From Megaleporinus macrocephalus (Eukaryota; Chordata; Actinopteri; Characiformes; Anostomidae): a DNA stretch of 64,000 bases. The stretch covers positions 9,404,962 to 9,468,961 of the forward strand of contig CM038720.1 of the NCBI GenBank assembly GCA_021613375.1, written 5' to 3'. Position numbers and translations under genes: made by a program. The notes below the pieces were generated by a model. It did no database searches. It saw only the letters and a program-made list of their open reading frames with translations, and had not been told where the DNA came from. Below, one piece after another: positions 45,471 through 58,387 of this stretch. Numbering within the stretch: position 1 is the first letter of the stretch; every line of letters starts with the position of its first letter.

Positions 45471-46202
45471 TCTTACTGGAATAGTGTAAGGTGGTCACCC
45501 ATATAGGGAATCGGACCCCAGTCTATAGCTTAGTCTATAGCTGCAGTGTACACTACACTACACATGCTACAACCTACACTCCATGTATAAGCAAGCTCCT
45601 CTCTGATGATCACCTGTTTTTTGGCACTGCGCTGTCTGCATGCTTTACTGCTGCGGCGTGCGCAAACATGTGAACGCAGCGTTCTGTTTTGCAAGTAATA
45701 GAAAAGGAAGAGCCTTGAGGGGACGGTGCAGCCGAGGACCCCCTGGTTTCCAGCAGCAACTTAGCTTTCTGCAGCACAGCCTTAGAAGCTCTTTCGGCCC
45801 CGGGGGCAGATTCAGCGATTCTGTGGCTCCAGGCAAAAAAAGAAAACAGGGATGGGGGCCCCCCTTTCAACCACCCGTGTTGGTTTTCCCTCGGTTTCCC
45901 CTTCGCTTCCGCACTGCTGTTGTGCGGGCTGGTGTTGGATATGCTTCGTATTTAGCTTAGGTCTTTAGAGCCATGGACTCAAGATTTTCCCTCATGCTAC
46001 CGAAGCGCTACTGATGATAGCCTGAGCGGAACATCTGACGGACCTAGGAAACTAAGGCAGGATCGTCATGGAATAGTCCGTGAGCGCTCTAGAGTTAGGG
46101 CTCTGATTAATAAAAATATTCATGATATTAGCAAATAACAGCGGCCTAATGATAATTAAGCACCAAGTACATTTCGGAAGAGGTTATTTAGCATCAACAC
46201 AT
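45471..46202. other. Unique sequence, no gene seen
   Basis: Frames of 86-106 codons at 45610-45960 overlap on both strands, GC-richer than the surroundings, without recognised content. Confidence 0.45.
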
Positions 46203-46442
46203 ACATCGTCGCTGTTAAGGAAAAACAAGAATCTCTATTTTTGTCCATTTTCCGTTTTCCACATCATTTGAACATGAGAGGTGCTGTTTACATTGTGTAA
46301 ACATTTTATGATGAATGGAACAATAGAAATGTTTCAAAATCACTTGGGACAAAATCTGGTTCCATTGACTTACACTGTATACGAAGATTTTTGGTTACAA
46401 TATTGAAGATACTTGTTTTTCATTGGACAGCGAAGATATATA
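46203..46442 (+). mobile_element. Family A element, full length
   Basis: ACATCGTCGCTGTTAAGGAA at the left; CATTTTATGATGAATGGAAC and GGTTCCATTGACTTACACTG inside; TTTTCATTGGACAGCGAAGA at the right. The termini are inverse complements. Confidence 0.88.
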
Positions 46443-47234
46443 ACTTGGGTTTTCACGGGTACCCTTGGTGGCCACTCACATTATTAATCCCCTTTTTATT
46501 CCCAATATAGGACTTCCCTTGCTTCAGTTTAGCAGTTTTTGTAAAGACCAATGACACAATGGCGAAAACGTTCATCTAATATTGGGCCTTACTGGAAACC
46601 AGTGAGAAAAACCCGCTGGTTTGTGTTAGAGTGCTCGGAAAAGCCAGCAGTCTTCACACGTTTTGCACCTCCAGAGTAAGTGGCCTCGACAAAACCGGAG
46701 CTGGGAGGCAGAAAGTCATCGGGAACAAACTCCACAATAAAAGCTGAAGCAGCGCCTCGGTGCAACGGCTCGGCGGACGTTTTTAAGCATCACCTTCTCC
46801 GCTCCTGGAATCCTCGCCAACACTCTGAGCGCGCGAAGGTCAGAGGGAATATTAAATCATTTGTCTAACTGGGCTTTTTCTCGCTCCTCCAGCGGCGCGG
46901 GCTGAGCGGGAGGCCGTTACCGTAGTTCATTTCCACTGCCGTGTCTGCAGGGCCCTCACCGCTGCCGACTGCTCTCCCATTAAAACGACTGAACGCATTT
47001 ACCTCGGAATCGCAGCCCCTACCGAACAGCTGCAGGAGCGCTGCTACCTCAGGAAGTGCCTCCGACACAGATGCACCAATGAACCTCCAGCCTCAGCGGC
47101 GGTGAAAACCATAGCGCAGCACCGCCGCCGCCCCAGGAGCAACGACAAACCGACTACTCAGAGATGATAACGGCTTTAAGATCCAACTAGGATCTGAAAG
47201 ATCAGAGTGGATCAAGACTTATTGTAATTGGTCA
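46443..47234. other. GC-rich unique island
   Basis: 46670-47160 is CpG-rich and complex. It may be a conserved or promoter-like element, but no exon or TATA/initiator context is clear. Confidence 0.4.
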
Positions 47235-48355
<1,121 letters not shown>

Positions 48356-49368
48356 GTCAATAGGCAAATCTAAGGTTTCCACAGAGTTCTGGTCATGGCC
48401 GAATTTAAAGTTATGAAAATGTCCACCTGAGCAAAACCTCATACGCGCCGAGGCCTCACCGGCACGAGCGCCGGCATATCAACAAGGTCATAAACCTGAG
48501 TTATAAATCTGACAGGGTTCTGTTACATTAAACCCTGAGTTCCTCTCCGCTTCTCTCCTCTCTCTGAAGGTCTTCTCTCAGGGTCACGCTGGCAAACAAG
48601 CAAAGCGGCTGAGCAGAGACTCCCGCGCCGCGCGCCGCTACGCTGGGCGTTCACGCCGGCTGTTTGTGTTCACCGAGGCAGGAAGTGCGGGCAGCGCGTT
48701 AATGGACATCAACACTGTTTTTATTCGCTACGCCTGACCGGCGCAAACGTTGTTATTAAGCGTTAGCGCTCGGGCAGGTATGCTAAATGAGCTAATATGA
48801 AGTCCAGAACGCCCCAGTTGTGTCCAGCCGTGCGCACGCTCCCTCTCCTCCACCGCCCCCCCCCCGGACTCTGGCATTCACCGGATCTCAGCGTACACCA
48901 AACGCCAGGCGCGGTATCGGACCGCCGAACAGCCAAAAACTCATTTCCTGTGTCTTTCGTTTTCGTGCTCTCCCGGACGGTTTCGTCCACTCCTCCCTCA
49001 GCTTCTTTGCAGGGGAGGCGAGTGGAGGAGGCTGAACTCTCTCTCTATCAGTCTACCTCCCACGTTCTGTCTGTCTGGGGTGAATCTGAAACTCAGAAAC
49101 ACTTGAACTGTTAACCAAATTCAAGAAAAGCTACTTGACTACTGTTTCAGTTTTTTTTCCCAGCAGTCCTCCCTCTTCAGAAACACAGCTCGACTTCTCT
49201 CGTCTACATGCTTATGCTCAGAGGGAAAGAGAGGGATAAATGAAGGAAAGAGCGAGAAATAATGGAGAAGCACTGAGAAAGAAAATAGACAGATTATTTC
49301 TTGGAAGTTTTGGTCCAAAACTGCATACAGATTGCAGAAAATCTGCCTGAATAGTTGTTCACAACCTG
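48356..49368. other. Unique sequence, GC-rich to 49.1 kb
   Basis: 48430-49040 is CpG-containing, complex DNA with a C run at 48857-48866. Short open frames show no known domain. Confidence 0.45.
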
Positions 49369-50168
49369 AGGACAACGTTTAGTTATCTACTAACAATGTT
49401 ATATCATCTAAGAATACAATTTAGTTTGTTGGTGACAAAGTTATATAACCTGAGGATAACATTCAGTTATCTAGTGACAATGTTATATAACCTGAGGATA
49501 ACATTTAGGTATCTAGAGAGGATGTAAAAAGCTGAGAGTAACATTTAGTTATCTAGTGACAATGTTATATAACCTGAGGATAACATTTAGTTATCTAGTG
49601 ACAATGTTGTGTAACCTGAGGATAGTGTTTAGTTATCTAGTGACAATGTTATATAACCTGAGGATAGTGTTTAGTTTTGAGAATGTTGTGTAACCTGAGG
49701 ATAACATTTAGTCATATATATAACCTCAGGACAACAATTAGTTATCTAGTGACAATGTTATATAACCTGAGGATAGTGTTTAGTTATCTAGTGACAGTGA
49801 TATATAACCAGAGGATAACATTTAGTTATCTAGTGACAATGTTAAATAATCTGAGAATAGTGTTTAGTTATATAGTGACAATGTTATATAACCTGAGGAT
49901 AGTGTTTAGTCATCTAGTGAGAATGTTGTGTAACCTGAGGATAACGTTAAGTTATCTACTGAAAATGTTTTATAACCTGAGGATAGTGTTTAGTTATCTA
50001 GTGGCAATGTTATATAACCTGAGGATAGTGTTTAGTTATGAGAATGTTGTGTAACCTGAGGTTAACGTTTAGTTATCTAATGACAATGTTATATAACCTA
50101 AGGATAACGTTTAGTTTTCTAATGACAATGCTATATAACCTGAGGATAACATTTAGTCATCTAGTAAG
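49369..50168. repeat. 42-bp minisatellite, about 19 copies
   Basis: The unit is TTAGTTATCTAGTGACAATG then TTATATAACCTGAGGATAAC and 2 bases. Variants such as GATAGTGTTTAG and shortened copies with TTGAGAATGTTG occur. A plus-strand frame of 125 codons is a translation of the repeat. Confidence 0.96.
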
Positions 50169-50394
50169 TTATCCAGGAGACCCCCCCACACACACACCAC
50201 CTCATATGGGTCACTGCACACCAAAAAACAGCCACCACACTCAACTACATAATCAATGTTCATTCTCACTCCAGGAGGCCACCACAACAAACCACCTACA
50301 CTATACAACCAAACCCCCAAAGACTCCTTTAAACCAACCATGGGCCCTTTAACCATAACACAACCATCTACAAATAAAACACACATGTAATTTA
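50169..50394. other. C/A-rich unique spacer
   Basis: C- and A-rich sequence including CA-like stretches; no feature recognised. Confidence 0.5.
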
Positions 50395-50704
50395 GGGGGC
50401 AGTCGTGGGCTGAAGGTTAGGGATCCGGTCTTGTGACCGGAAGGTCGCCGGTTCGATCCCTGGGACCGGCAAGTCATGACTGTAGTGCCCTTGAGCAAGG
50501 CACCTAACCCCAACTGCTCCCCGGGCGCCGTGGATAAGGGCTGCCCACCGCTCCGGGCACGTGTGCTCACCGCCCCCTAGTGTGTATGTTCACTAGTGTG
50601 TGTATATGTGGGTGTTTCACTGCACGGATGGGTTAAATGCGGAGGTCAAATTCCGCTGTGTGTAAACACATGTGGCTAATCGTACGTCGTCGTCGTCGTC
50701 GTAC
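50395..50704 (+). mobile_element. tRNA-derived SINE, full length, plus strand
   Basis: It begins GGGGGCAGTCGTGGGCTGAA with a box-A-like TGGGCTGAAGGTTAGGG and a clear box B GGTTCGATCCC (50450-50460). The body has GTGCCCTTGAGCAAGGCACC, ACCGCTCCGGGCACGTGTGC, CACCGCCCCCTAGTGTGTAT and GGGTTAAATGCGGAGGTCAA. It ends with a GTC tail (50684-50702). This is a widespread fish SINE type. It is the best-preserved of the three copies here. Confidence 0.88.
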
Positions 50705-50724
50705 ATTGATAATTTGATATCTGG

Positions 50725-50822
50725 TGCACCAGAGTTTCTCATTTTACTCAAATAAACTAACAATTACACCAGAGTTTCTCATTTTACTCAAATGAACTAA
50801 CAATTACACCAGAGTTTGTTTT
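50725..50822. repeat. ~39-bp tandem repeat, two and a half copies
   Basis: CACCAGAGTTTCTCATTTTA plus CTCAAATAAACTAACAATTA is repeated with one change, followed by a third partial copy. Confidence 0.9.
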
Positions 50823-51544
50823 AATCAAACCCAACCCGAGTGTGAAAGCACCATTAATGAAGGAGGTCTCAGACCTGAGAGTTTCTCCTTCTGTATAAAC
50901 ACTACCGGAACGTGTGAAAGCAGAAGTGAGTCAGAGGTTAGAAACAGTGAGGACACACTCTCAGGTTCCAAGTCTGGCTGTGCGTCTGCTTGTTGGGACT
51001 TAAGTGTGTGTCACAGCAGCTCATCAGCTCAGCAAAGCTCCTATAGCTGTCAAACACACACCCCCCCACACACACACACGCAGCATCCTATGGCTGCTGA
51101 CACACACGGCTGCGGAGAGAAGCGCGCTGGGTGCTGGTAGGAGATTGAAGAGAGAAAGCTCCTGTGACCCCACCACCTGTTTCCTCACCGCAGCCCAACA
51201 CCAACCGCCACCTTTGCACACACACACATACACCTAATTGGACTCACATCCGCTTCGTGTGAGCGTGTGTGCAAACACACGGAGCAAAGCGTTCATATAC
51301 AGACACACGGGAGACAGTAGAACACACACGCGGTGCACAGAGAAGCTGTCTATGTTGAGTGATCGCAAACGCCTGATGTAGCACCGCTGGTTAGGCGCAC
51401 GCACACACACACGCGTGCGCACACGCACACACACACACACAGAGTAAAGAATTGTAAACGTGTTCATTTCAGACGTTAAAATGAAAAGCTATATTGAAAC
51501 AGTGCAGAGAGTGCGGCTCCCTACACGGCTGGTTCTATGTCTCT
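50823..51544. other. Unique sequence with CA/GT-rich patches
   Basis: CA runs near 51050-51080, 51220-51235 and 51398-51440. No exon seen. Confidence 0.5.
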
Positions 51545-51916
51545 CCCTCGTTTTCTCTCCTCGTCATGCCCTCTCTCCTCTCCTCTCTCTCACTCCACTC
51601 TCTTCTCCCCTCTCTCTTTTCCTTCTCTATCCCTCACATCTTTCTCTCTCTCTCTCTCTGTTAATGAACTGCATTCCTGTCTAAGGGATGATGTTCCCAA
51701 CAAAGAGAGAGACTCAGAGAAACAGAGAAAAACAGAGACAAAGAGAGAGAGAGAGAGAGAAAGATAGAGAGAGAGAGAGAGAGAAAGGAACAGAAAGAGA
51801 GAGACAGAGACAAAAAGGGAGAGAGAGAGAGAGTGAAACAGAAAGAGAGAGAAAAACAAAGCGAGAGACAGACATAGAGAGATATATACATAGAGAGAGA
51901 CAGAGAGAGAGGCATA

Positions 51917-51986
<70 letters not shown>

Positions 51987-52190
51987 GAGAGAGAGAGAGA
52001 GAGATGGAGTGATAGCGAGAAAGAGACAAAAAGAGAGAGACAGTAAGAGAGAGAGACTGAGCGAGAGAGAGAGAGAGAAAGAGAGAGAGAGCCATAGACA
52101 CACACACATATATGTATATATATATATATATATATGGAGAGAGAGAGAGAGAGAAAGAGAGCGAGAAAAAAGAGATGCATAGACATATAC

Positions 52191-52221
<31 letters not shown>

Positions 52222-52326
52222 CAGAGAGAGAGACTGAGCGAGAGAGAGAAAGAGAAAGAGAGAAAAACAGAGAGATAGATGAAGAGAAATAGAGAAAGAG
52301 ACAGAGAGACAGAGAGAAAGAAAGAA

Positions 52327-52357
<31 letters not shown>

Positions 52358-52585
52358 GAGAGAAAGAGAAACAGACAAAGAGCGAGACAGGGTAAAGGAC
52401 AGAGACAGAGTGAGAGAAAGAGAGAAAAAAACAGAGACAGACGAAGTGAGAGAAAAACAGAGACAAAAAGAGAAAGAGACAGAGTGAGAGAGAAAGAGAC
52501 AGAGTGAGAGAGAGAGAGACCGAGTGAGAGAGAGAGAGAGAGACTGAGAGAGAGAGACCGACCGAGAGAGAGAATACGCACAGTA
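51545..52585. repeat. Composite CT, GA and TA low-complexity tract
   Basis: CT-rich at 51545-51660, then a GA-rich tract (51700-52580) broken by TA runs at 51918-51983, 52110-52135 and 52193-52208. The order CT then GA makes an inverted arrangement. Minus-strand frames of 250-306 codons are artefacts. Confidence 0.95.
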
Positions 52586-53455
52586 CTGTATATTATATAT
52601 ATTTAAGACCTCAGTACCATCATAGGATTAAATGTGTCCAGAATTAAATATAACACTCAGAAAGAACCAGTGATCGAATTCTGCACCGGAAAATTTGACA
52701 GAAACGTTTCATAAACTGATAATCGGAGGATATTATGCAGCATTCAATATCTTGTTGCTCCCAAAAGACGTTAAATATTCAATAAAGCATCTAAAAATAC
52801 TTTTAAACACACTTTAAAACCACAACCTTCCTGTTTAAACACACACTGTCTTCCTTTCCTCTCCGTATTAAACAACGAGAAATCCCGAACGCCGGAGCGG
52901 CAGAGAGACCTCGTCTCCGCCTGACCACAAAAGGCAGCGTGTCCCTGATTTGAGCGCAGCCCCCTGGAGACGGCACGCTCAATCACGCTGATTTATTTGT
53001 GGTAAGTGCGCGAGGATTCCTCGAAGAGAGCTGCGTGAGGAGCCGGGAAAAAAAGAAAAACAAAAAGAGAGAGAAAATAATGATAAAAAAAAACTCCCAC
53101 CAGTGTCATATAATCAAGCCAATCAAGTCATTCAATCAAGTGGAGATTTGCGCAGAGGCCCGTTCAGGCGCGGTGATTAGGAGCGGCGTGTGTCACGACT
53201 CTCTGCTTTATTTACACCCAAACTCACAAATTCAGCCCTTAACAACAAAACCCAGCCTCTACCCGAACCTCCCGGCCTATCATCACTACCATAAACAAAC
53301 GTCTGAATCGGAAACCGGATAGGATGAGAAACCACCACTAACGGTAATGACCACTGCTCTCGTTTACCTCCATCCAAGCTGTGTTTATACACAAGTGTTT
53401 AATGCTGAAGCCTCCTAATTCCCTGTGCATAGCTTTGGTTTCCCTACCTGGTAAT
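52586..53455. other. Unique sequence, no gene seen
   Basis: 52830-53360 is somewhat GC-richer with an A-rich stretch at 53047-53094. A 107-codon plus-strand frame (52999-53322) has no recognised content. Confidence 0.45.
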
Positions 53456-54780
53456 ATTAACCCTTAGAACACTTTAATTTTGAAATTTTTCAAAATTTCA
53501 AGTACAATTACAATTATAAAGTATTTACATAAGATGGCCACAAATGCTATATGTTGTTATCATCAGGAGACCCTTGGCTGCCCAGATATGCTATTATTTG
53601 ACATGTAGATGCTAAGACAATTTTGATATCTTCATAAATTTAGCAAATTTTTATCAAAAATTGATCTAGCGCCTGCAAAACTCTACATTCTTGCCTGTAC
53701 AGTTCTTAAAATCTCTGATACCGTTCTAGAAATTGTGCATTTTGAGTGTTTGTGAGGTAAAAAATGTGTTAATTTTGATAGCGGGTAATGCTACCGCTTA
53801 TTATTGAGTGAAAATACAGGATTTGGGTGAGGCTGTCATGTATTTTATTGATTTTCTGTCATCTACGAATCATGTTGAGTGCTGAAACTGTGATACACAG
53901 CGAGACAGACTTTATTTTAAAGCTAAGTAGTGACTGGATTTTGGGTGCTATTTGGAGCTGGATTGTTGGCTGGTGGGTGGTCAGAGGTGGGTGAAATCTT
54001 GGCCTTGGTCAGTGGTCTGCTGAGTGTTTTGAAACGTGAATCATGTCAAAGCTTTTAAACCCCTGTTATAAATTGAAGACCAAAAGCAGAGAACTAATTT
54101 TAGGATTTGGGGTGGATTTCCAAGCTGGATAACTCACTGATGCTGACGTCACAGTTTGATGATGACATACTGGCAAGCCAGGGTCGGACCTACTGAATGT
54201 TCTGATATGTTGATCATCTCTGTAGCTTGAACCGTTCTGAAGCTAGGGCAGTTAAGACAACTCTGCACTTTGGGTTAATCAATGAGGCTTTTGATGTTAT
54301 GCTATTATCAGGCTTATATAGCTGTCTGGGTTCTCTAGACTAAACACAGACAGCTGACCCTCATAACAGACGATACACCAACTAAATATGTCTCTATGGG
54401 CATCAGTTAGCTGAAACCAAGCCTGTGCTGTAGGGTGTGGCATTGTTTGAGTCTGTAGCTCTGCTTGCTAAGTTAACAAATCACAATTCAATCCTGTAAC
54501 AAATCATGGATCACAAGTCTCAAGACTTTATTTAGACTGCTTTAGACTCAGATTAGATGGTCTGACATTTATTGGAGACCCCCGCTTCCTCCAACACCGT
54601 AGTACCAACCTTTGGAGACAGTTTGAAGGCATTTATAAGAGGGATACCACAAACCCTACATTACACTGACGAATCTATGACGACAATAGTAATTAATTCA
54701 CCTACATCTACGTATGGAAAGTCCTTCAGCAAGTTCTGACTAAGTTGTGTTGGAAAACATTTTGAAACTCATGCACTCAT
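53456..54780. other. Mostly unrecognised; perfect palindrome near the left end
   Basis: ATTAACCCTTAGAACACTTT at 53457 resembles a fish DNA-transposon terminus (TTAA plus CCC). AATTTTGAAA (53476-53485) and TTTCAAAATT (53488-53497) form a palindrome. I could not find a matching right terminus with confidence. Confidence 0.4.
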
Positions 54781-56132
54781 TATATACATTGTGTATCTAA
54801 GACAGGGGTGTTTAATTAGAGTCAGTAGGGTCCAGTTAGAGGAGATTTCCTCAGGCCGAGGTCCGGACCGTCATCATTTCTAGCGTGTGTTCTGATTCAG
54901 TGGTGTATCCTGTTTACTGAAGTAGTCTAGTATCAGCATCTTATACCATCAGCTACTGAAAGACAATTCAAGTTTTCTCACTTTAAGAGAAAGTCTTCTT
55001 GTTAACTCAGCTTCACAGATTAACATGTTGGTTGTACAGAGCGGTATTCTCCAAAACTAGACGAGCAGGTCCATTCCAGAACCCTTCCTGTTAAACACTC
55101 AGTTCTCTCTGTTCACTTTTCTGTTTTTAGAGCTCCTTATTCTTTCTGACTCGCTTTAGTCTCCGGCTGCTGTTTCAGGCTTCGTACCTCGCCTGTGTGC
55201 GCACGCTGCACGCCCCAATCTGTACTGATCTGATTGGCTGAGGAGCACCTTGTGTGATTGGTACGTCTCTGAGTTCACTGCGCTGTAAAGCCTGTATACC
55301 GTAAAGACTAGAAAAGCTCCGCCACTTAAAATGAACACAGTCAAATTAGATCGTTCTCAGTAGTTTATCAGTTTGGGACCGCATTGGACAATGTCTGGGT
55401 CATTAGTGACCTCTGATCTAAGGGCTCCAAATCCCCCAAAATAGCCTTAAATAACATTTTTAAATGAGAATATTTAAAGTCAGTGCCAGTCAGTAAATAC
55501 TAAAGGAGGCTATTAGGCTTTACAGTAAGAGACCGAAATCGCCTACTTGCCTACTGCTCAGTAGTGAAATCAGTAGGCGAGCATGGCTAATTCTCAGTAT
55601 TCATCTAGCAGTACGTGAACGTAACCTGGATGACCTCCTGAATCGGGAGACGTTTTTAAGCATGCAACCACAACACACTGTGCTATCCCATAATTCAGCT
55701 GGAACCACGGATGAGTTCAAAGCAGAGGGGAAAAAAACAGTGAAAAGTGGTACGTCTGCCTTGTGTGTGTATCTACTGCTGCTACAGAGGTTGGAGCTAC
55801 TTCTGAGGTAACAATGATTAAGTTCTCCTGATTCATCTTCTCTGAGTTACAGCTCAACACCGTCTGAGTACAGATTCAGACACAAACTCAGACACAAAAT
55901 CTAAATCTGGCAGTAAACGGGCTTTTAATGAATAGCGGGACGTTTACTGTGGTGGTCTGACGTCTTGCGGCGCAGGACATTGGTAAGAGGGTAGACGTAG
56001 TGCGTCCGAAGTCTCTCTGTGGATACTAAACCTTCTCATACTGAAACTGCTACTACTCTACGCAGTACGTACTGGCTGCAATCTAGTATCTACTGATTGA
56101 CTTAGCTTTGGCTTGGTTCAGTACATATTCAG
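54781..56132. other. Unrecognised sequence, probably old interspersed repeats
   Basis: The segment 54800-55085 has the wording of a common fish interspersed repeat (GACAGGGGTGTTTAATTAGA, CGAGGTCCGGACCGTCATCA, GCAGGTCCATTCCAGAACCC). A GATTGGCTGAGGAGC word lies near 55231. No exon. Confidence 0.4.
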
Positions 56133-56392
56133 TATATCGTCGCTGTCCAACGAAAAACATGTAGCTAAATTTTTGTCGATTTTGAGTTTTCTACATCAAT
56201 TGAACACGCTAATAATTGTTTACATTGTGTGAACATTTCATGATGAATGGACCAATAGAAATGCTCCAAAACATCTTGGAAAAAATTCTGGTTCCATTGA
56301 CTTCCATTGAAAGTAAAGTATGTTTTTGTTCTCTCCTGTAAAGTTGCAATTTTGGAGATTATTCATTGGACAGAGAAGATATATTTCAATTG
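56133..56392 (+). mobile_element. Family A element, full length
   Basis: TATATCGTCGCTGTCCAACG at the left, TCATGATGAATGGACCAATA and TCTGGTTCCATTGACTTCCA inside, TTCATTGGACAGAGAAGATA at the right. It is one of the best copies for a consensus. Confidence 0.88.
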
Positions 56393-56640
56393 AAGGCTAG
56401 TTTTTGAATGTTACTGCAGCTCCCATAGGAAGCCTTTTAACTTTTTAACAGAGAAGAGTGAAACTTGTGGGTAGTATTTGTTTGAAACAGCAGCTATAGG
56501 CTGCCTAAGTGGGTGCGGTCATTTGAGTGGGATGGGTCTCAAGAGCTTGACCTTCATGGCGTCTAAAGGGCCGTGCACAGCACAGTAACCAGGAAAATAC
56601 ATCCTTCATACATGTACGCATACAAAAATCAACACACAAC
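56393..56640. other. Unique spacer
   Basis: Nothing recognised. Confidence 0.5.
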
Positions 56641-57091
56641 TGGCTGCTTGAAACGATGCGGGTCAGCAACGAGAAGAAGCCGGTTTACAGATCAGACACA
56701 CAAGTGCCAACGAATTGCTCGTCAACGGAAGCCGCGCTGAAGAAGCTGAGAGGCGCGCCACCCGGCAGGAGGCGCGGAGAACAAAACAGCGCGACGTCAA
56801 CAAACTACACAATCCGCTTCCAGGCATTTTCAGAAGCTGTATTCAGCTACGCATCAACAGAGCAGCACACAGCCGCCCCGTCCCAATCCCCTCCCCTCGC
56901 GCATCTCCGCACTCCAACACATCTGCAATTTGGTCTTGACTCAGCACCGCCGAGCTGCGAACGCGAGCGTGTTCCCGAAGATCTGAAGCTGTTCCTGTCG
57001 TTCTGCGCCCCCGGCTGCGTCTCGTCAGCGGGACAGGATTCGGGGAGGGGTGGTACCCGAGGTGGCAGCGGAGGAAAGCAAAGCTGCTTAC
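56641..57091. promoter_or_regulatory. CpG-rich intronic block next to the msi2 exon
   Basis: This ~450-bp stretch directly following the exon in the msi2 direction (it starts with the donor GTAAGC at 57091-57086) is visibly rich in CpG and G+C relative to neighbours, with words such as GAGGCGCGCCACCCGG and GGAGGCGCGGAG. Frames of 124-174 codons overlap it on both strands. It could be a CpG island, an alternative promoter or simply conserved splice-flanking sequence. The plus-strand 174-codon frame is antisense to the exon. Confidence 0.4.
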
Positions 57092-57184
57092 CTTTCCGAA
57101 CTGCTCGAAATACTGCTTCACGTCCTCCACCACCGTGTTCGCCGATAGTCCGCCCACAAAGATTTTCTTTGTTCTCGTGACCAT
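57092..57184 (-). CDS. msi2: Musashi RNA-binding protein 2, internal exon (first half of RRM2)
   Basis: A 93-nt internal exon encodes 31 residues, starting [18 protein letters not shown] and ending [11 protein letters not shown]. Musashi proteins are cytoplasmic translational regulators that bind UAG-type motifs in mRNA 3' UTRs through two RRMs. This exon holds the inter-RRM linker end and beta1-alpha1-beta2 start of RRM2, including its RNP2 (IFVGGL); RNP1 (GFGFVTF) lies in the next exon. Ala-Asn-Thr-Val-Val matches MSI2; MSI1 has Val-Asn-Thr-Thr-Val. The acceptor is a strong pyrimidine tract ending CTCCAG and the donor is AAG|GTAAGC. The frame is phase 0 at both ends. The ATG is not a translation start: in known Musashi proteins the preceding exon ends ...RRAQPK just before this Met. 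I cannot say whether it is the msi2a or msi2b copy. No substitution, stop or frameshift is seen. Confidence 0.95.
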
Positions 57185-57225
57185 CTGGAGAGAAACGAGA
57201 GAGAAGAAGAGAGACATCAGTACAC
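57185..57225 (-). promoter_or_regulatory. msi2 3' splice site: polypyrimidine tract and AG
   Basis: Read on the minus strand, GTCTCTCTTCTTCTCTCTCG then TTTCTCTCCAG ends directly at the exon. It is a long, almost pure pyrimidine tract, which supports an authentic constitutive acceptor. Confidence 0.9.
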
Positions 57226-57318
57226 AAACACATCAAGCTAATATCATTACAAGATACAGACCAAGACAAAAAACCACAGACAGAGAAAAAAAAGGAAAAC
57301 TGTGTGAGGATTTAAGCG
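57226..57318. other. Short upstream intron spacer
   Basis: A-rich sequence (57268-57300); no feature. Confidence 0.5.
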
Positions 57319-57740
57319 AGCCAGACTAGCAGTCTATGGGTTCCATCACCGCGAGAGCTGCCCACGTTGACAGGAAGGGGCCTTTTCACCGAGACGTAAA
57401 CCACAAAGTATTGTGTCAACAGGTATGAGAATAAACTGTATATCGAATGAAAATACTGGAATGAATGTGCAGCAAATCACAAAAAATTCTGTAGAACTTA
57501 TTTAGCTTCAGCTTAACCAAGAACTGTACCCCTCATGCTTGTGTCTGGCCCAACTACACCAACTAACTTCGCACATGTACCATCACTATCAAAACAAAAC
57601 CTCAAATCTCTAAAATTGTAGCTTTATGAGAAAAAATAAATGTTGGTAACACTTTCTATAAACCCTGTATTCACAATACTCTGGTGAACATCTATATAGT
57701 TGCTTATAAGTAGCTACAGTTACATGCCTGACACTCATCC
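57319..57740. repeat. Intronic triplication, copy 1
   Basis: It starts AGCCAGACTAGCAGTCTATG (57320) and continues with TTAGCTTCAGCTTAACCAAG, AACTACACCAACTAACTTCG and ATCTATATAGTTGCTTATAA. It aligns to 57745-58270 and 58388-58945. It lies about 135 bp upstream of the msi2 exon in the transcript direction. Confidence 0.85.
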
Positions 57741-57920
57741 TGGGTATCAGTATCGAGTCAATATCAACAGATATCAGATGAAAATGATGGAATGAATCTG
57801 CAACTATTACTTCAGTTAAACTTATTTAGCTTTAGCTTAACCAAGAACACATGCTTGTGTCTGGCCCAACTACACCAACTAACTTTGTACATGTACCATC
57901 ATAACAAAACCTATATATAT

Positions 57921-58133
<213 letters not shown>

Positions 58134-58387
58134 ATGAATAGCATCTCATATTGCCTGATAAACACCTATATAGTTGCTTATAAGTAGCTACAATTACATG
58201 CATAATACTCTATAAAACATGAGTATATGACTTTATAACGTTAGGCTTCATAATTCATTATAATATCCACTCTCCATACCCACCCTTCAGTTGTGTAATA
58301 TTAAAACACACACAATCTTCATCTGTAGCTTGAGATTGGAGTGATTAATGTGTAGCTAACTGGTAACTGAACGGATACAATGCACTA

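Noticed and set aside
51590..52581. Minus-strand frames of 250-306 codons with membrane-like Leu/Ser/Ile/Tyr text
   Set aside because: Low-complexity GA and TA runs produce them; no gene evidence.
53457..54285. Possible piggyBac element from TTAACCCTTAG to GGGTTAA
   Set aside because: The two ends are far apart and no convincing inverted terminal repeat beyond a few bases could be matched.
56656..57180. Plus-strand 174-codon frame over the msi2 exon
   Set aside because: It is antisense to a recognised exon and has no domain; its openness follows from the high G+C.
57182..57184. ATG at the start of the msi2 exon as a translation start
   Set aside because: It immediately follows a splice acceptor and corresponds to an internal Met of Musashi proteins between the RRMs.
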